Shown: one piece after another, positions 54,201 through 63,976 of the stretch | How the letters are laid out: the number at the start of each line of letters is the position of its first letter | Position numbering within the stretch: the stretch's first letter is position 1 | Source of the DNA: Anaspis maculata | Lineage: Eukaryota > Arthropoda > Insecta > Coleoptera > Scraptiidae | DNA length: 64,000 bases | Direction of reading: 5' to 3' | Assembly: GCA_949128115.1 (NCBI GenBank) | Contig: OX421962.1 | Span: 14,583,262-14,647,261 of the forward strand | Position numbers and translations under genes: made by a program | The notes under the pieces: generated by a model | Databases searched by the model: none | Seen by the model: the letters and a program-made list of their open reading frames with translations, nothing else | What the model was told of the DNA's origin: nothing

Positions 54201-55600
54201 CATCACGTCCCGCAAAAATGTTCCGGCTATCTGCAAAGGAAATACGCAAAAAATGTGTTTCAAAACTGGTCCGGCCAGAGCAGCCAACTGCAAAGTTTTG
54301 GGGATTTTCTATATTTCACATTTGGAAACTTAAAAAACAAAATCTCACAGCCGACTAGAATCACGGTACAAGTGAACCTACTTTAGTAACCAGATGCTAG
54401 ATCCAGTTTAGTAAAGAAAGAAAAACTTTCGAGGTTGTCAATGAGATTATCTATTCGTGGCAGCGGAAAGACCTGAGGAATAGTGACTTTATTCAGCTGG
54501 CGAAAGTTAACACACAGACGATAATCACCGTTCGACTTCTTGACCAAGATCGCCGGGCTGCTATACGGCGAGGTTGACGGCCTAATGATGTTGGCGACCA
54601 ATAACTCGTTGATGATTGTGGGAATTTTTTCTGCTTCTTTGATAGCCACTCTGTACGGTTTACGATAAATGGGCCTGTCATCAGTCAAGTCAATAGAAAG
54701 GTTAATGTCGCAACGACCGACATCAGTGAGATTGTCAGTAGCAAAACAATCTTCGAATTGAGAAAACAGGTTTTGAAGTTTAGGCTCGACTGTATCAGGT
54801 GAAACATCTCGAACGAAAGTGGATGTGAATTGAATGCTATTAGGTCCTTTTGCGTAATGTACGTCAGCAAATTCTGAAAAATCTCGTCCAATTAAAATGT
54901 CTACCAGGACAAGACATTTTTCCACTATGAAAAAATCCAGGCGTTTTGAGATTCCATCCAATTCAACAATGGCGGACGCTTGTAACTGCGTCTCTGTAAT
55001 GTGATCACCGAGATGTTGCAATTTTATTGTTGGAATTTTCTTTTGGGGTAACTTGAGGGAGTGAGCAAACTTGAGAGACATCAGAGATATCTCACTACCA
55101 AGTCGACGTGATACGGAATGTTGGTACTTCCGATGGTGAGGCTTTTCACGAATGGATTATGTATAGGCGAGCTGATAAAATGTACCTGTTTACGGTTTGA
55201 AACTTTGGGAAGAGGTTATTCAAGTGCTAGGCGCTCTGGAAGAGCACGTGCGTGGTCGGAATGCGTGGGTTGGTCGTTTGAGTAGCTCTGATCGTGTGTT
55301 CTGCTTTTGTTTCTGCGGTACGAATGACAGTCTCGACGTTTATGTCCGCTCTTTCGACAATAAAAGCAGACCAAGGTGTTTTTGAGGTTTTGTGTTTTTT
55401 TCGGGTAATTTTTGCATTGTAGAATTTGTCAATGAGGGTTGAGCAGTTGACTTGTTCTTTGTTTGAACCAGATTTGACATCGAAAGCTTACAAATAAAAG
55501 GCCAACTTCCCTGGACTGTAACTTTTGCGGTTTGTACAGCAAATTTTATATTTGGATTGATTAGATTGATAACGTCCAATCAGTGAAATTGAGTTTATCC
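51246..55600 (-). pseudogene. Element B: ruined Ty3/gypsy retrotransposon related to element A
   Basis: Minus-strand order is conserved. A Gag C-terminus with a CCHC knuckle (CFYCRKSGHKRRDC, about 55375-55330) comes first, then a damaged protease site near 55100 (GSEIS-like). A long reverse-transcriptase frame at 54383-55081 includes RLCVNFRQLNKVTIPQVFPL. After an inserted transposon comes the active-site part (53115-53492, VVVYMDDILVA), then a connection (EVRQFLALVGHFRKFI) and RNase H (LYTDASRHGLAGVLVQ, about 52870). The integrase is degraded, with its last part open at 51246-51839 (PRGNGQIERYC with the catalytic Glu, YTVGDLVVVRI, WRGPLQV). Frameshifts separate segments and no LTRs were identified. 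It is clearly the same lineage as element A by domain wording, but much older. Confidence 0.85.
53482..54382. mobile_element. 0.9-kb DNA transposon inserted in the reverse transcriptase of element B
   Basis: AGTAGGTTCACTTGTACTGT at the left and the reverse complement of AGTAGGTTCACTTGTACCGT at the right form terminal inverted repeats of about 34 bp with three differences. The flanking reverse-transcriptase codons (ending ASGY on one side, resuming QFGVDEAS on the other) continue in phase if the insert and 2-3 bases of TA(C) duplication are set aside. There is no transposase-like frame inside. The superfamily is uncertain. Confidence 0.8.
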
Positions 55601-55985
55601 AGGGGAATACCAGGAAACACGATTCTGCGTCCCGCAAGTCAAATGCAATTGAACCCCTTTCACATTTCGTTCTAAGTACATATACAATCCTCTCCTGTGA
55701 ATAAACTTTGTGATACAATCACAGCTAGTTGAACGTTTTGTTTCAAAATCGCTTGGTTCAGAAAAATGAAAATGAAAAATCAGAGCGTTATAGGCGAAAC
55801 TGAAAAAATCGGGACATTTCAGTAGGCTGGCGGGACGCGGGACACACAAACTGAAAGGGGGACAGTCCCGCCTAAATCGGGACGTCTGGCAACCCTAGCT
55901 CTTGGCCACAGAATGAGGCTAGATATAACTGAGCTTCGCAACTTGGAGAAATTTTCGTTGAGGTAGGGTAGTCTATGGGTAGGGT
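55601..55985. other. Non-coding; possible end of a further DNA element
   Basis: On the minus strand CTAGGGTTGCCAGACGTCCC (ending near 55899 on plus) followed by GGGACTGTCCC looks like a transposon terminus, with a weak candidate partner near 55597. The pair is too diverged to call. Confidence 0.3.
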
Positions 55986-55989
55986 TTCC

Positions 55990-56450
55990 TGAGTTGTGGG
56001 GCGGAGGGGGGTTGCTGTCTGTTAGGCTTTATGAAAATATCTTGTTGGAAAAATACCGCGATCTCCTATTCCAGAAAGATCTTGATGCACTGGCCAACTC
56101 TAGCATTGCAATGTTTTATAGATCTTTTAGCGTTGAGAAGAACTGCTTGTGAATACTTGCAGTCATAGACATTCCACTTCATATTATCCGGTTTTTATCA
56201 CAGCTGCCAGCTGCGCCTTTCCTCAAGAACCTTCGTGAGACTTCGATTTAAGTCTGTCGCCTATTCTGTCAACCAGCATGACAAGTGCACTGTGTGTCAC
56301 TTGGTAGAGCATGAGACTATTTCGCATTTGTTGTTCACCTGTCCTGTGTACCAGTGAGTTCGCGGAGAGTTTGTAAATTTTTTTAAGGATATCGATGGCG
56401 TTACCCACTGTCTCAAGAGCATAACATGATATCCAGCCAGAAGCCTCGCC
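55990..56450 (+). pseudogene. LINE C-terminal fragment with zinc knuckle
   Basis: The plus strand reads, with frameshifts, YRDLLFQKDLDALAN, then SIAMFYRSFSVEKN and IDIPLHIIRFLSQL. It ends with LRFKSVAYSVNQHDKC and TVCHLVEHETISHLLFTC. The C-x2-C...H-x4-C pattern at the end, after a QLRL-type segment, is the C-terminal zinc region of non-LTR retrotransposon polymerases. The upstream reverse transcriptase is absent, so this is 3'-end debris of a different LINE from the one at 37-39 kb, in opposite orientation. Confidence 0.65.
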
Positions 56451-56599
56451 AGAAGCCTTTATTATGTTCTTCAGGGTATATTTAAGTTACGGGCGTTTCT
56501 TGCGATTAATTGTAAACAAGCGAATACGCCTCATGGGCATGAGGCTCAGTAGCGCACTTCCTTTTTGGAGGATTAGTGAACGCAAGATGTTAAGTGATC

Positions 56600-57010
56600 T
56601 ACCGTCTTGGGCAAAAAATTCCAATATGGCTGCCAAAATATCGACAGAATCATGAAATTCGGCTTGAAAATCAAAATGATCGTACTAGACAAGGGTAAGT
56701 TCCAAGTTTCATGAAAATCGTTCCACTAACAAGAGATTTCAATATGGCGGCCAAGATGGCGGCAGAATTATGAAACTCAGCTTGAAAATAGGAATGATCG
56801 TACGAGACAAGCGTAACTCTCAAGTTTCATGAAAATCCTTCCACTTATAAGAGATTTCAATATGGCGGCCAAGATGGTGAGGCAATCATGAAATTTGGCT
56901 TGAAAATAAGAATGATCGTACTAGACAAGGGTAAGTTTAAAGTTTCACGACAATCGTTCCACTAATAAGAAATTTCAATATGGCAGCCAAGATGGCGGCC
57001 GAATTATGAA
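56600..57010. repeat. Tandem array, about four units of 117-120 bp
   Basis: CAATATGGC(G/T)GCCAA(G/A)AT recurs near 56623, 56743, 56860 and 56977. Each unit also contains ATGAAA(C/T)T(C/T)GGCTTGAAAAT, ATGATCGTAC and AGTTTCATGAAAATC. Units are more similar to one another than in the 14-kb array. Confidence 0.85.
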
Positions 57011-58600
57011 AGCCAACCTGCCTATTTGGTCCTTGAGGACCTAAGCTATCCACCGGATAAAGTTCAATCCTCAAGGGCTGTAGCTTTATTTCCCGAGGAG
57101 AAGTTCAACTTCATCGAAGTGCACAGGAGATCTCTGTTTTTTGAGAATAATGATAACGATGTATGGATAACAAAAATAGTGCCCATTGGCCACCCTTGGG
57201 GACATCAGCTATTTATTAATCGGAAAAAAGTTCCAAGACTCTTGTTTCAATTCTCGAGAAGGAGTACAGCGTCTTAATTTCTGCACGGACTCGGACGAAC
57301 AGACAGACAGACAGACAGACAAACCGGCCACATAAGCGTCATTCTGTTATTTATATAAAAAAATGTTCACCAACTGATTTCGACCTCCTGAACACGAATA
57401 TCGGGTTCACTTTTGAATTGGAACATTTCTTTTTTATCGAAAAACCGAAAAAATGGTAGCCTGTCACATGATTTTTAGTGATACCTACCTACTTTTTTTT
57501 TGTTATTGAGCCAACATGTTTCGTAATTTGAGTGCCATTATCCTTCAGGTACCTAGTATTGGCTATTTCAAAATGTTCAATTACTATTTCGGCACATCTG
57601 ATTTTAAATTTGTGAGTCGTGTAATATGCGCCGAGCCGTGGCTTTGCGGTCGTTTTCAAAAATTGATAACAATTGACCCGACGGTCGGATCGAAGTGGGG
57701 TTTTTGTCAAAAGAAAGTTCCAATTGTTCTCTAAATATAATGCCGTACATGCAGTGATGTATTTTATTAAGAAATTGTAGTTGCCTGCATATCGCAACTT
57801 TCTACATCTTACCGCGAATGCCAGCACTTGATCGGCGAAGCCGCCCTACACCAAAATGTTATTTTTGTAATTGTTCATGATTATTTCGGCAAACTTTTTC
57901 TTGATTCGCGTACCAAGGCCATGAGCTACCCATTCGAGTTGGAATATTTTCTGTATTGAATTTCGTTTTGTTCGGAGGAAAGGATATCAAGCACCAGCAA
58001 GCAACGAATAAATCATTTGCGGCCGAGCCGTAGTTTCGGAGTCATTTTCAAAAATTAATAACTATTGGCCTGCACCTCGCACCGATGTGAAATTTTCATT
58101 AAAATGAAGTTCAAATCATCCTCTAAATATAACTCCGCATATGTATTATGGTTAAATGATAAGATCGGGTACTTCCTCGCATGTGATAACTTTCGAGATC
58201 AGGTCGGCTTCTGAAATGCAGCATTCAACGGCGATGCCGCGTCACACTAAATTGTTATTATTGTCATTGTTTATTATTATTTCGTCAAGATTTTTCTTGG
58301 TTCGGGATACAAGGTCATGAGCTACCCAATGGAGTAAAATTTTTTCGCAAAAACCTTTTCGTCTAGGACTAGATGCTGTGACGGACGGACGGACGGACGG
58401 ACAAAGCGAGGACAAAAGCGCCTTCCCGTTTGGAGAAATAGAAAAGAAATAAATAATTATTTCAAAGTTGGTATGGTGCACAGAGGATTCTGCAATGAGA
58501 GGTCCGGCGACAGACATAACGATTGTTTCTCTTCCGGTCAAAGCTCCAGAACAATCATACGCGAGCTTGACTCGAGTGCAATAAAAATGCATCAGCCCCG
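57011..58600. other. Non-coding repeat-derived sequence with two microsatellites
   Basis: (CAGA)n lies at 57300-57323 and (GACG)n at 58379-58400. Each is preceded by a few hundred bases of similar layout, including a TGCGCCGAGCCGTGGCTTTGC-like phrase at 57626, echoed near 58020 as GCGGCCGAGCCGTAG. These look like diverged copies of one repeat of about 400 bp. The plus-strand ORF at 57026-57277 has no recognised domain. Confidence 0.4.
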
Positions 58601-59267
58601 CCGTCGACAGCTATAATTAAAATGTTGCAGTTTTCCTCGCAGTTTCCTCTTTCGTCCTTTTCTGCAGATGGAACCGATAACAGTGATGAAAATATTTAAC
58701 TGCGTCGGTCAAAATGATGGAGACGATGCGGGTCGAAAAATTAAAAAATTGCTCCCATATGGCTGGCTGCTCCTCGCCGTCAAAAGCCTGGATGATGCTC
58801 TCCCGCTGCTGAAACTCGCTGCAATTACACGGCATCATTATTAACAAATATGCTGAATTAGAGCAGACGAGAAACTTTAATTAAAACACTTTGAAGTTGG
58901 TCGGCTCTCGGGGTCTTCGCGCACGCGGACCCCCGGCCGGTGTATGTGCTACACGGAGCCCCATGGCTGGCCGGAGAGAGAGCCCTGATTGACAGCTGCA
59001 GTTGCGGGGTTAATTAAAGAATTAAAATTTCCAAGCGCGCGCGCGGTATTTTGTTGCTGCTGCTGCTGGGCGAATTAGCCGATAGTTTTTAATTACTTTT
59101 GCCGGCTCGTGGCTGGAAATGAAAGACAAATGGGCCTGCGGGTCGGAAACGAGTTCCGCGAAGCTTGAGAAGGGCATAAAATACTTCAAACTCAATCAGG
59201 TACCTGAGGACATATAAATTTGAAATGTTGATCGTTCCTGCAGCTGAGCAATTGAGCATCTACCAAC
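58601..59267. other. Single-copy-looking segment, candidate regulatory DNA
   Basis: Contains GTTAATTAAAG, GAATTAGCCG, TTTTTAATTAC and CATCATTATTAAC sites of homeodomain type. It also has E-box-like CAGCTG, a (GCT)n run near 59052 and GC-rich blocks. I found no copies elsewhere in the window and no long coding frame. The composition contrasts with flanking repeats. It ends at the element C target site CCAAC. Confidence 0.3.
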
Positions 59268-59461
59268 TGTTATGGGTGGCGCGCTAGTATATCAAACAGA
59301 CAAAATAAGTATAGACGGCGCGCGGGTATGGCCCATGAGTGGTGACGCTATCGATTGGCGATCATCAGAGAGTAAACAAACATGGCGGAGCGCACCACGC
59401 ATTAGCATTCTCTAACTAAGATAAAACACGCTCGTTTTAATCCAAACCCAGGCCGCATACA
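59268..59461 (+). repeat. Element C 5' LTR (194 bp)
   Basis: Short for the family. Contains GCGCGCTAG near the start and AAACATGGCGGAGCG in the middle, the latter a YY1-like ATGGCGG motif that could act in transcription (inference). No clear TATA box. Confidence 0.95.
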
Positions 59462-59480
59462 TGGCGCAGCCGGAAAATAG
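59462..59480 (+). promoter_or_regulatory. Element C primer-binding site
   Basis: TGGCGCAGCCGGAAAATAG starts directly at the LTR edge with the TGG that would pair with a tRNA CCA end. I do not assign the tRNA. Confidence 0.7.
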
Positions 59481-59501
59481 CTAAAGCTAAAAGCTGAAAA
59501 C

Positions 59502-62500
59502 ATGGAGTTCCTAAAGCAGCCGAAGGAAATGCAGATGGATGGAGATAAAGCGGCGGCATGGAAAAGTTGGAAGCGGTGCTACGACAGGTACGAGACGGCC
59601 ACAGGATGCGCTAGCAGGCCCGAAGAGGTAAGAATTGCTGCATTCCTACATTGCATTGGAGAGGAAGCTGCAGATTTGATGGATACATTTGAACTCGACG
59701 CCAATCAAGTAAAAGTCCTGGCGGAAATTGTGAAAAAGTACGAGGAACACTTCGTTGGGACGAGTAATCCAAGCGTGGAAAGGGCAGCCTTCAACACGCG
59801 AATTCAACAAAAAGGAGAAACATTCAACACGTTTCTAAGTGAACTCAAGAAGATGGCTGCAAGGTGCGATTTCGGAACAATGCGAGACGAACTCCTCAAG
59901 GACAGAATTGTCTGCGGAATAGAAAACCAGCTCGTAAAGGAGAAGCTGCTCAGTAAGAAAAATTTGACGCTAGACACTGCCATGCAGATATGCAGAGCCG
60001 CTGAAGAAGTCAAAAGTCGCGTGGAAAAATTACGCGAAGAATCTGGAGAGGTGGCGGCGGTTCGTAGTGGCGGCAGTTCGCACCAGCGGCAGCCACAAAG
60101 CCAACAGCGACAAGCGTCAAATTCATGGAAATCACATGGGCCCAAGCCGATGCAGTATCAGCAGAGGGGCAAAGGAGCGAGGGAGCAGAGTAGAGGAAGC
60201 GGTTCGAGTGGATCGCGGCAGCGAGGACCAGCACAGATGCATGGTACTCAAGGCCGAGCGTCAGGACAGGACCGGACTTGCCAGTTCTGTGGAAACGCGC
60301 ATCAAAAAGGAAAATGCGGTGCGTACGGTAAAAAGTGTAATGCATGCAATAAAATGAACCATTTTTCTCGAGTTTGTAAAAATGTAAATATAGTAAATAA
60401 TCCTGTAAATGAGGGTAGTACAGTTGATGATGAGGAAATACCAAATTTTGTATTGAATACAGTGATCAATGAATATGAGAAAAAAGATTGGTATGTTGAA
60501 GTGAGGATACAGGAGTGTCAGAAAACTTTAAAATGTAAAATTGACACGGGAGCACAGATAAATGTGATTCCTTGGTATATTTTCAAAAAACTTGGTTTGG
60601 ATTGTGGGAAATTGCACAAAAAGAAAATGAAAATTACCAATTATGGTGGGGATCAACTGGAGGTTAAGGGAAACATTGTTTTAAATTGTTCTGTAAGAGG
60701 GAAAGATGTCAAAATTGAATTTGTGATTTTGGAAACAGATAAAAAGGCAGCACCGATCATTGGCATTAATGTCATTCAGAATTTGCAATTGTTGACTCTC
60801 AATGTTGACAGTTTGGCAAATGGTAAGGTTGAAGAAGAGTTTGATGAGTTGTTTGAAGGAATTGGTCAAATTAAAGGGGTGTGTTGCGATTTCAAGTTGA
60901 AAGAAAGTTATACTCCAATTGTAATCCCGTGTAGGAAGATACCTTTTGGTCAAATGAAGAAAGTAGAGGAGGAGTTGAAAAGAATGAGGGATTGCGAGAT
61001 AATACAACCGATTGACGAACCGACAGAATTTGTGAGCCCAGTTGTGGTAGTTCGGAAGCCGAATGGACAAATCCGTATTTGTCTCGATCCTCAAAATTTA
61101 AATCAAGCTTTAATGAGAGAGCATTACAAAATCCCGACCTTTGAAGAATTGAGTAGCGAAATAGCAGGGAGTCAGTGGTTCACAGTGCTAGACTGTAACA
61201 AGGGGTTTTGGCAGATAACTTTGACGGAAGAGGCTTCGAAATTGACGACTTTTTCTACACCTTTCGGCAGATTCAGATTTTTGAGGCTTCCATTTGGAAT
61301 AAATATCTCTCCGGAAATTTTCCATAAAACTTTTGCTAAAATCATGGAAGGGATCAAAGGTGTCAAGTTGTATATTGATGACCTTATAATTTTTGCAGAG
61401 AGCAAGGAGGAACATGACAAGATTTTGAGGCAGGTTTTAGGGAGAGCGAGGGAGTTTGGTGTTAGATTTAATAAAAAGAAGTGTCAGTTGAGGGTAAATG
61501 AAGTCAAGTATGTCGGGCATATACTGAGTAAAGACGGAATCCGAGTTGATGGGGATAAAATAAAAGCAATACTCGCGATTGATCCTCCAAAAAACACTAA
61601 AGCTCTTAGTAGGTTTTTGGGGATGGTTACGTACGTATCCAAATTCATTCCGAATTTGTCGGCTAGAACAGCTAATTTGAGAAACTTGATGAAGAAAGAT
61701 GTGGTATGGGAATGGACAGCGACACATGAGGAAGAATTCAAAAATTTAAAAGACGTGTTAACGAAGAGCCCGGTTTTGCAATTTTTTGATGAAAAGAAAG
61801 AAATGGTATTGTCGGTAGATAGTTCGAAAGATGGATTGGGCGCGGTGTTGTTGCAAGACAAGCTACCAGTAGCTTACGCGTCAAAGGCACTGAACGATAC
61901 GCAGAAACGTTACGCTCAGATAGAAAAGGAAACGTTGGCAATCGTTTTTGGGTGTACTCGTTTTCACCAGTATCTGTATGGAAAAAAATTCATTGTTGAA
62001 ACAGATCACAGGCCATTGGTATCGATCTTCAAAAAGCCGTTGGAAAAGTGTCCACTACGGCTACAGAGGTTAAGAATTTCGTTGCAAAACTATGAATTTG
62101 AGTTGAGGTATAAGCCGGGAAAATTTCTCTATATATCAGATGCTCTCAGCAGAGCAAGCCAGGAAGATCGGGAATTCGAAATTATCGAGAGCAATGCGGA
62201 GGCACAGGTTGCTTTAATAGATTATCAGAATGTATCCCCTAAACGGTTTGAAGAAATAAAGAATGAGACAGAAAAAGACGAAAGTTTGCAGGAGTTGAAA
62301 ACGGTAATAGTAGAGGGTTGGCCGGATTCAAAAAAGAATCTAAAAGATTGCGTGAAACCATTTTGGAAAGTTAGGGATGAACTTGTGATCAATCAGGAGA
62401 TAATTTACAAGGGACACCAAATTGTTGTTCCAAAAAGTTTGAGAAAAGGAGTTATTGAGTCACTTCATTACAATCATGGAGGGAGAGAGAAAACAATTTG

Positions 62501-63596
62501 GAGGGCACGCGAAACGGTCTATTGGCCTCTGATTACCAAAGAAATCGAAGATGTAGTAAAAAGGTGTGCGACTTGTTTGACATACAGTAAAAATCTACAA
62601 AAAGAACCATTGATAAACGAGAATGAAGTTCCGGATAGACCATGGCAGATAGTAGCAGGTGATTTCTTTACTTTTGAGGGAGATCAGTATCTATTATTGG
62701 TAGATGGTTATTCTAAATTTCCTGAGCTGATTAATTTCGGAAACAATACGACAAACAAAAAGGTGGTGGAACAGGTAAAAGCAATTTTTGCAAGACATGG
62801 AAAACCGGATATTTTCTGTTCAGATCAAGGGCCTCAGTTTGTTAATGCCAACTTTCAAAATTTTTTAGCTAAATGGGAAATCATACATCGAACAAGCACT
62901 CCTCATAACCCTCAGTCTAACGGGCTAATTGAGAGACATGTGCAATCGATAAAAAATCTTTTGAAAAAAACCGTACATGACAAAAAAGACGTATATTTGG
63001 CACTTCTTGAATATCGGAATACACCACTTGATGAAACATCACCTTCCCCAGCAGTTTTACTGTTCGGAAGACGTTTGAAAGGAGTGGTTCCTATCAATAA
63101 GGAATCACTTAAACCTATCCAGCCCACAAACTTTTCAGAAACCCTTAAGTTCAAAAAGATGAAAGAAAAAAGCTATTATGATCGTACTGCCAAAGAATTG
63201 CCTAAATTGAAAGAGGGAGAAAAGATAGTAGTAAAAAATTTGAAAACGGGATTGTGGGAACCGGGAAAAGTTATGAAGTTAGACGAAAGTAGACCAAGGA
63301 GTTACTTTGTGAAAATGGATGGTAATGGAAAGGTTTTTGTAAGGAATAGAAAGTTTTTGAAAAAAGCAAATACTGTTAATTTTGAACAAGAAATTAATGA
63401 TAGCTTGTATAAAAAAATGTTAGAAGAGGAATTGAATGATATAGTACCCGATATTGACATAGTACCCGATATTGACATAAATCCGAATATAACAAGATTT
63501 GATCTACCAAAAACAGACGAATCTATCAAACAGACAAAATCGAGATCGGGGAGAATTGTAAAGCGCCCCAGATATTTGCAAGATTTTGTAAAATAA
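59502..63596 (+). CDS. gag-pol: Element C single-ORF Gag-Pol polyprotein, 1364 residues
   Basis: The ATG lies 40 bp after the 5' LTR and no frame change occurs before the TAA. The Gag core spans about residues 15-180, followed by a Gln/Ser/Arg/Gly-rich linker. Two knuckles follow: CQFCGNAHQKGKC at 260-272 and CNACNKMNHFSRVC ending near 291. The protease has IDTGAQINVIPW (Asp348). The reverse transcriptase has LYIDDLIIF (YIDD 624-627). RNase H has SVDSSKDGLGAVLL (Asp773) and ends near DALSRA (880). The integrase zinc region has His989, His992, Cys1022 and Cys1025. Its catalytic residues are Asp1054 (VAGDFF), Asp1108 (FCSDQG) and Glu1144 (GLIERH), giving DD35E. The wording is of the K02A2.6-like/Mag-type gypsy group, my judgement by eye. 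No catalytic residue is missing. The C-terminus has a 7-residue duplication (DIVPDID, 63439-63480). Confidence 0.96.
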   Translation: MEFLKQPKEMQMDGDKAAAWKSWKRCYDRYETATGCASRPEEVRIAAFLHCIGEEAADLMDTFELDANQVKVLAEIVKKYEEHFVGTSNPSVERAAFNTRIQQKGETFNTFLSELKKMAARCDFGTMRDELLKDRIVCGIENQLVKEKLLSKKNLTLDTAMQICRAAEEVKSRVEKLREESGEVAAVRSGGSSHQRQPQSQQRQASNSWKSHGPKPMQYQQRGKGAREQSRGSGSSGSRQRGPAQMHGTQGRASGQDRTCQFCGNAHQKGKCGAYGKKCNACNKMNHFSRVCKNVNIVNNPVNEGSTVDDEEIPNFVLNTVINEYEKKDWYVEVRIQECQKTLKCKIDTGAQINVIPWYIFKKLGLDCGKLHKKKMKITNYGGDQLEVKGNIVLNCSVRGKDVKIEFVILETDKKAAPIIGINVIQNLQLLTLNVDSLANGKVEEEFDELFEGIGQIKGVCCDFKLKESYTPIVIPCRKIPFGQMKKVEEELKRMRDCEIIQPIDEPTEFVSPVVVVRKPNGQIRICLDPQNLNQALMREHYKIPTFEELSSEIAGSQWFTVLDCNKGFWQITLTEEASKLTTFSTPFGRFRFLRLPFGINISPEIFHKTFAKIMEGIKGVKLYIDDLIIFAESKEEHDKILRQVLGRAREFGVRFNKKKCQLRVNEVKYVGHILSKDGIRVDGDKIKAILAIDPPKNTKALSRFLGMVTYVSKFIPNLSARTANLRNLMKKDVVWEWTATHEEEFKNLKDVLTKSPVLQFFDEKKEMVLSVDSSKDGLGAVLLQDKLPVAYASKALNDTQKRYAQIEKETLAIVFGCTRFHQYLYGKKFIVETDHRPLVSIFKKPLEKCPLRLQRLRISLQNYEFELRYKPGKFLYISDALSRASQEDREFEIIESNAEAQVALIDYQNVSPKRFEEIKNETEKDESLQELKTVIVEGWPDSKKNLKDCVKPFWKVRDELVINQEIIYKGHQIVVPKSLRKGVIESLHYNHGGREKTIWRARETVYWPLITKEIEDVVKRCATCLTYSKNLQKEPLINENEVPDRPWQIVAGDFFTFEGDQYLLLVDGYSKFPELINFGNNTTNKKVVEQVKAIFARHGKPDIFCSDQGPQFVNANFQNFLAKWEIIHRTSTPHNPQSNGLIERHVQSIKNLLKKTVHDKKDVYLALLEYRNTPLDETSPSPAVLLFGRRLKGVVPINKESLKPIQPTNFSETLKFKKMKEKSYYDRTAKELPKLKEGEKIVVKNLKTGLWEPGKVMKLDESRPRSYFVKMDGNGKVFVRNRKFLKKANTVNFEQEINDSLYKKMLEEELNDIVPDIDIVPDIDINPNITRFDLPKTDESIKQTKSRSGRIVKRPRYLQDFVK
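63439..63480 (+). repeat. 21-bp in-frame tandem duplication near the Gag-Pol C-terminus
   Basis: ATAGTACCCGATATTGACAT occurs twice consecutively, giving two DIVPDID units. Confidence 0.85.
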
Positions 63597-63767
63597 AAAT
63601 CAGTGAATTTTGTATTTTTTTTTATATTGTATCTAACTAGTTCATATATAATTGTAGTTTGTGTGGATATTGTATGGTTAAAACATTTCCTCATTGTTTT
63701 TTTTTTAGTTAAAACATTTGTTCATGTGAAATTTAATTCTAATTGTAAGATGTTTCTTTATATTGAT

Positions 63768-63783
63768 AATAAAAAAGGGGAGA
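63768..63783 (+). promoter_or_regulatory. Element C polypurine tract
   Basis: ATAAAAAAGGGGAGA-type purine run directly adjoining the 3' LTR, the expected plus-strand primer for reverse transcription. Confidence 0.85.
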
Positions 63784-63976
63784 TGTTATGGGTGGCGCGC
63801 TAGTATAGCAAAAGACAAAATAAGTATAGACGGCGCGCGGGTATGGCCCATGAGTGGTGACGCTATCGATTGGCGATCATCAGAGAGTAAACAAACATGG
63901 CGGAGCGCACCACGCATTAGCATTCTCTAACTAAGATAAAACACGCTCGTTTTAATCCAAACCCAGGCCGCATACA
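63784..63976 (+). repeat. Element C 3' LTR (193 bp)
   Basis: Matches the 5' LTR except TAGCAAAAGAC in place of TATCAAACAGAC. CCAAC follows immediately as the target duplication, then 19 bp of host flank to the window end. Confidence 0.95.

Larger units (their letters stand above)
59268..63976 (+). mobile_element. Element C: intact Ty3/gypsy LTR retrotransposon, 4709 bp
   Basis: LTRs at 59268-59461 and 63784-63976 start TGTTATGGG and end GCATACA. They differ only by one substitution and one 1-bp indel near their starts. The 5-bp duplication CCAAC flanks the element (59263-59267 and 63977-63981). A primer-binding-like TGGCGCAGCCGG begins immediately after the 5' LTR, and a polypurine tract AAAAAAGGGGAGA ends at the 3' LTR. 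One continuous ORF encodes Gag and Pol. No env is present. Everything needed for mobility appears intact. Confidence 0.96.

Noticed and set aside
57026..57277. 83-codon plus-strand ORF as a gene
   Set aside because: No start context, domain or splice signals; sits in repeat-derived sequence directly after the 118-bp array.
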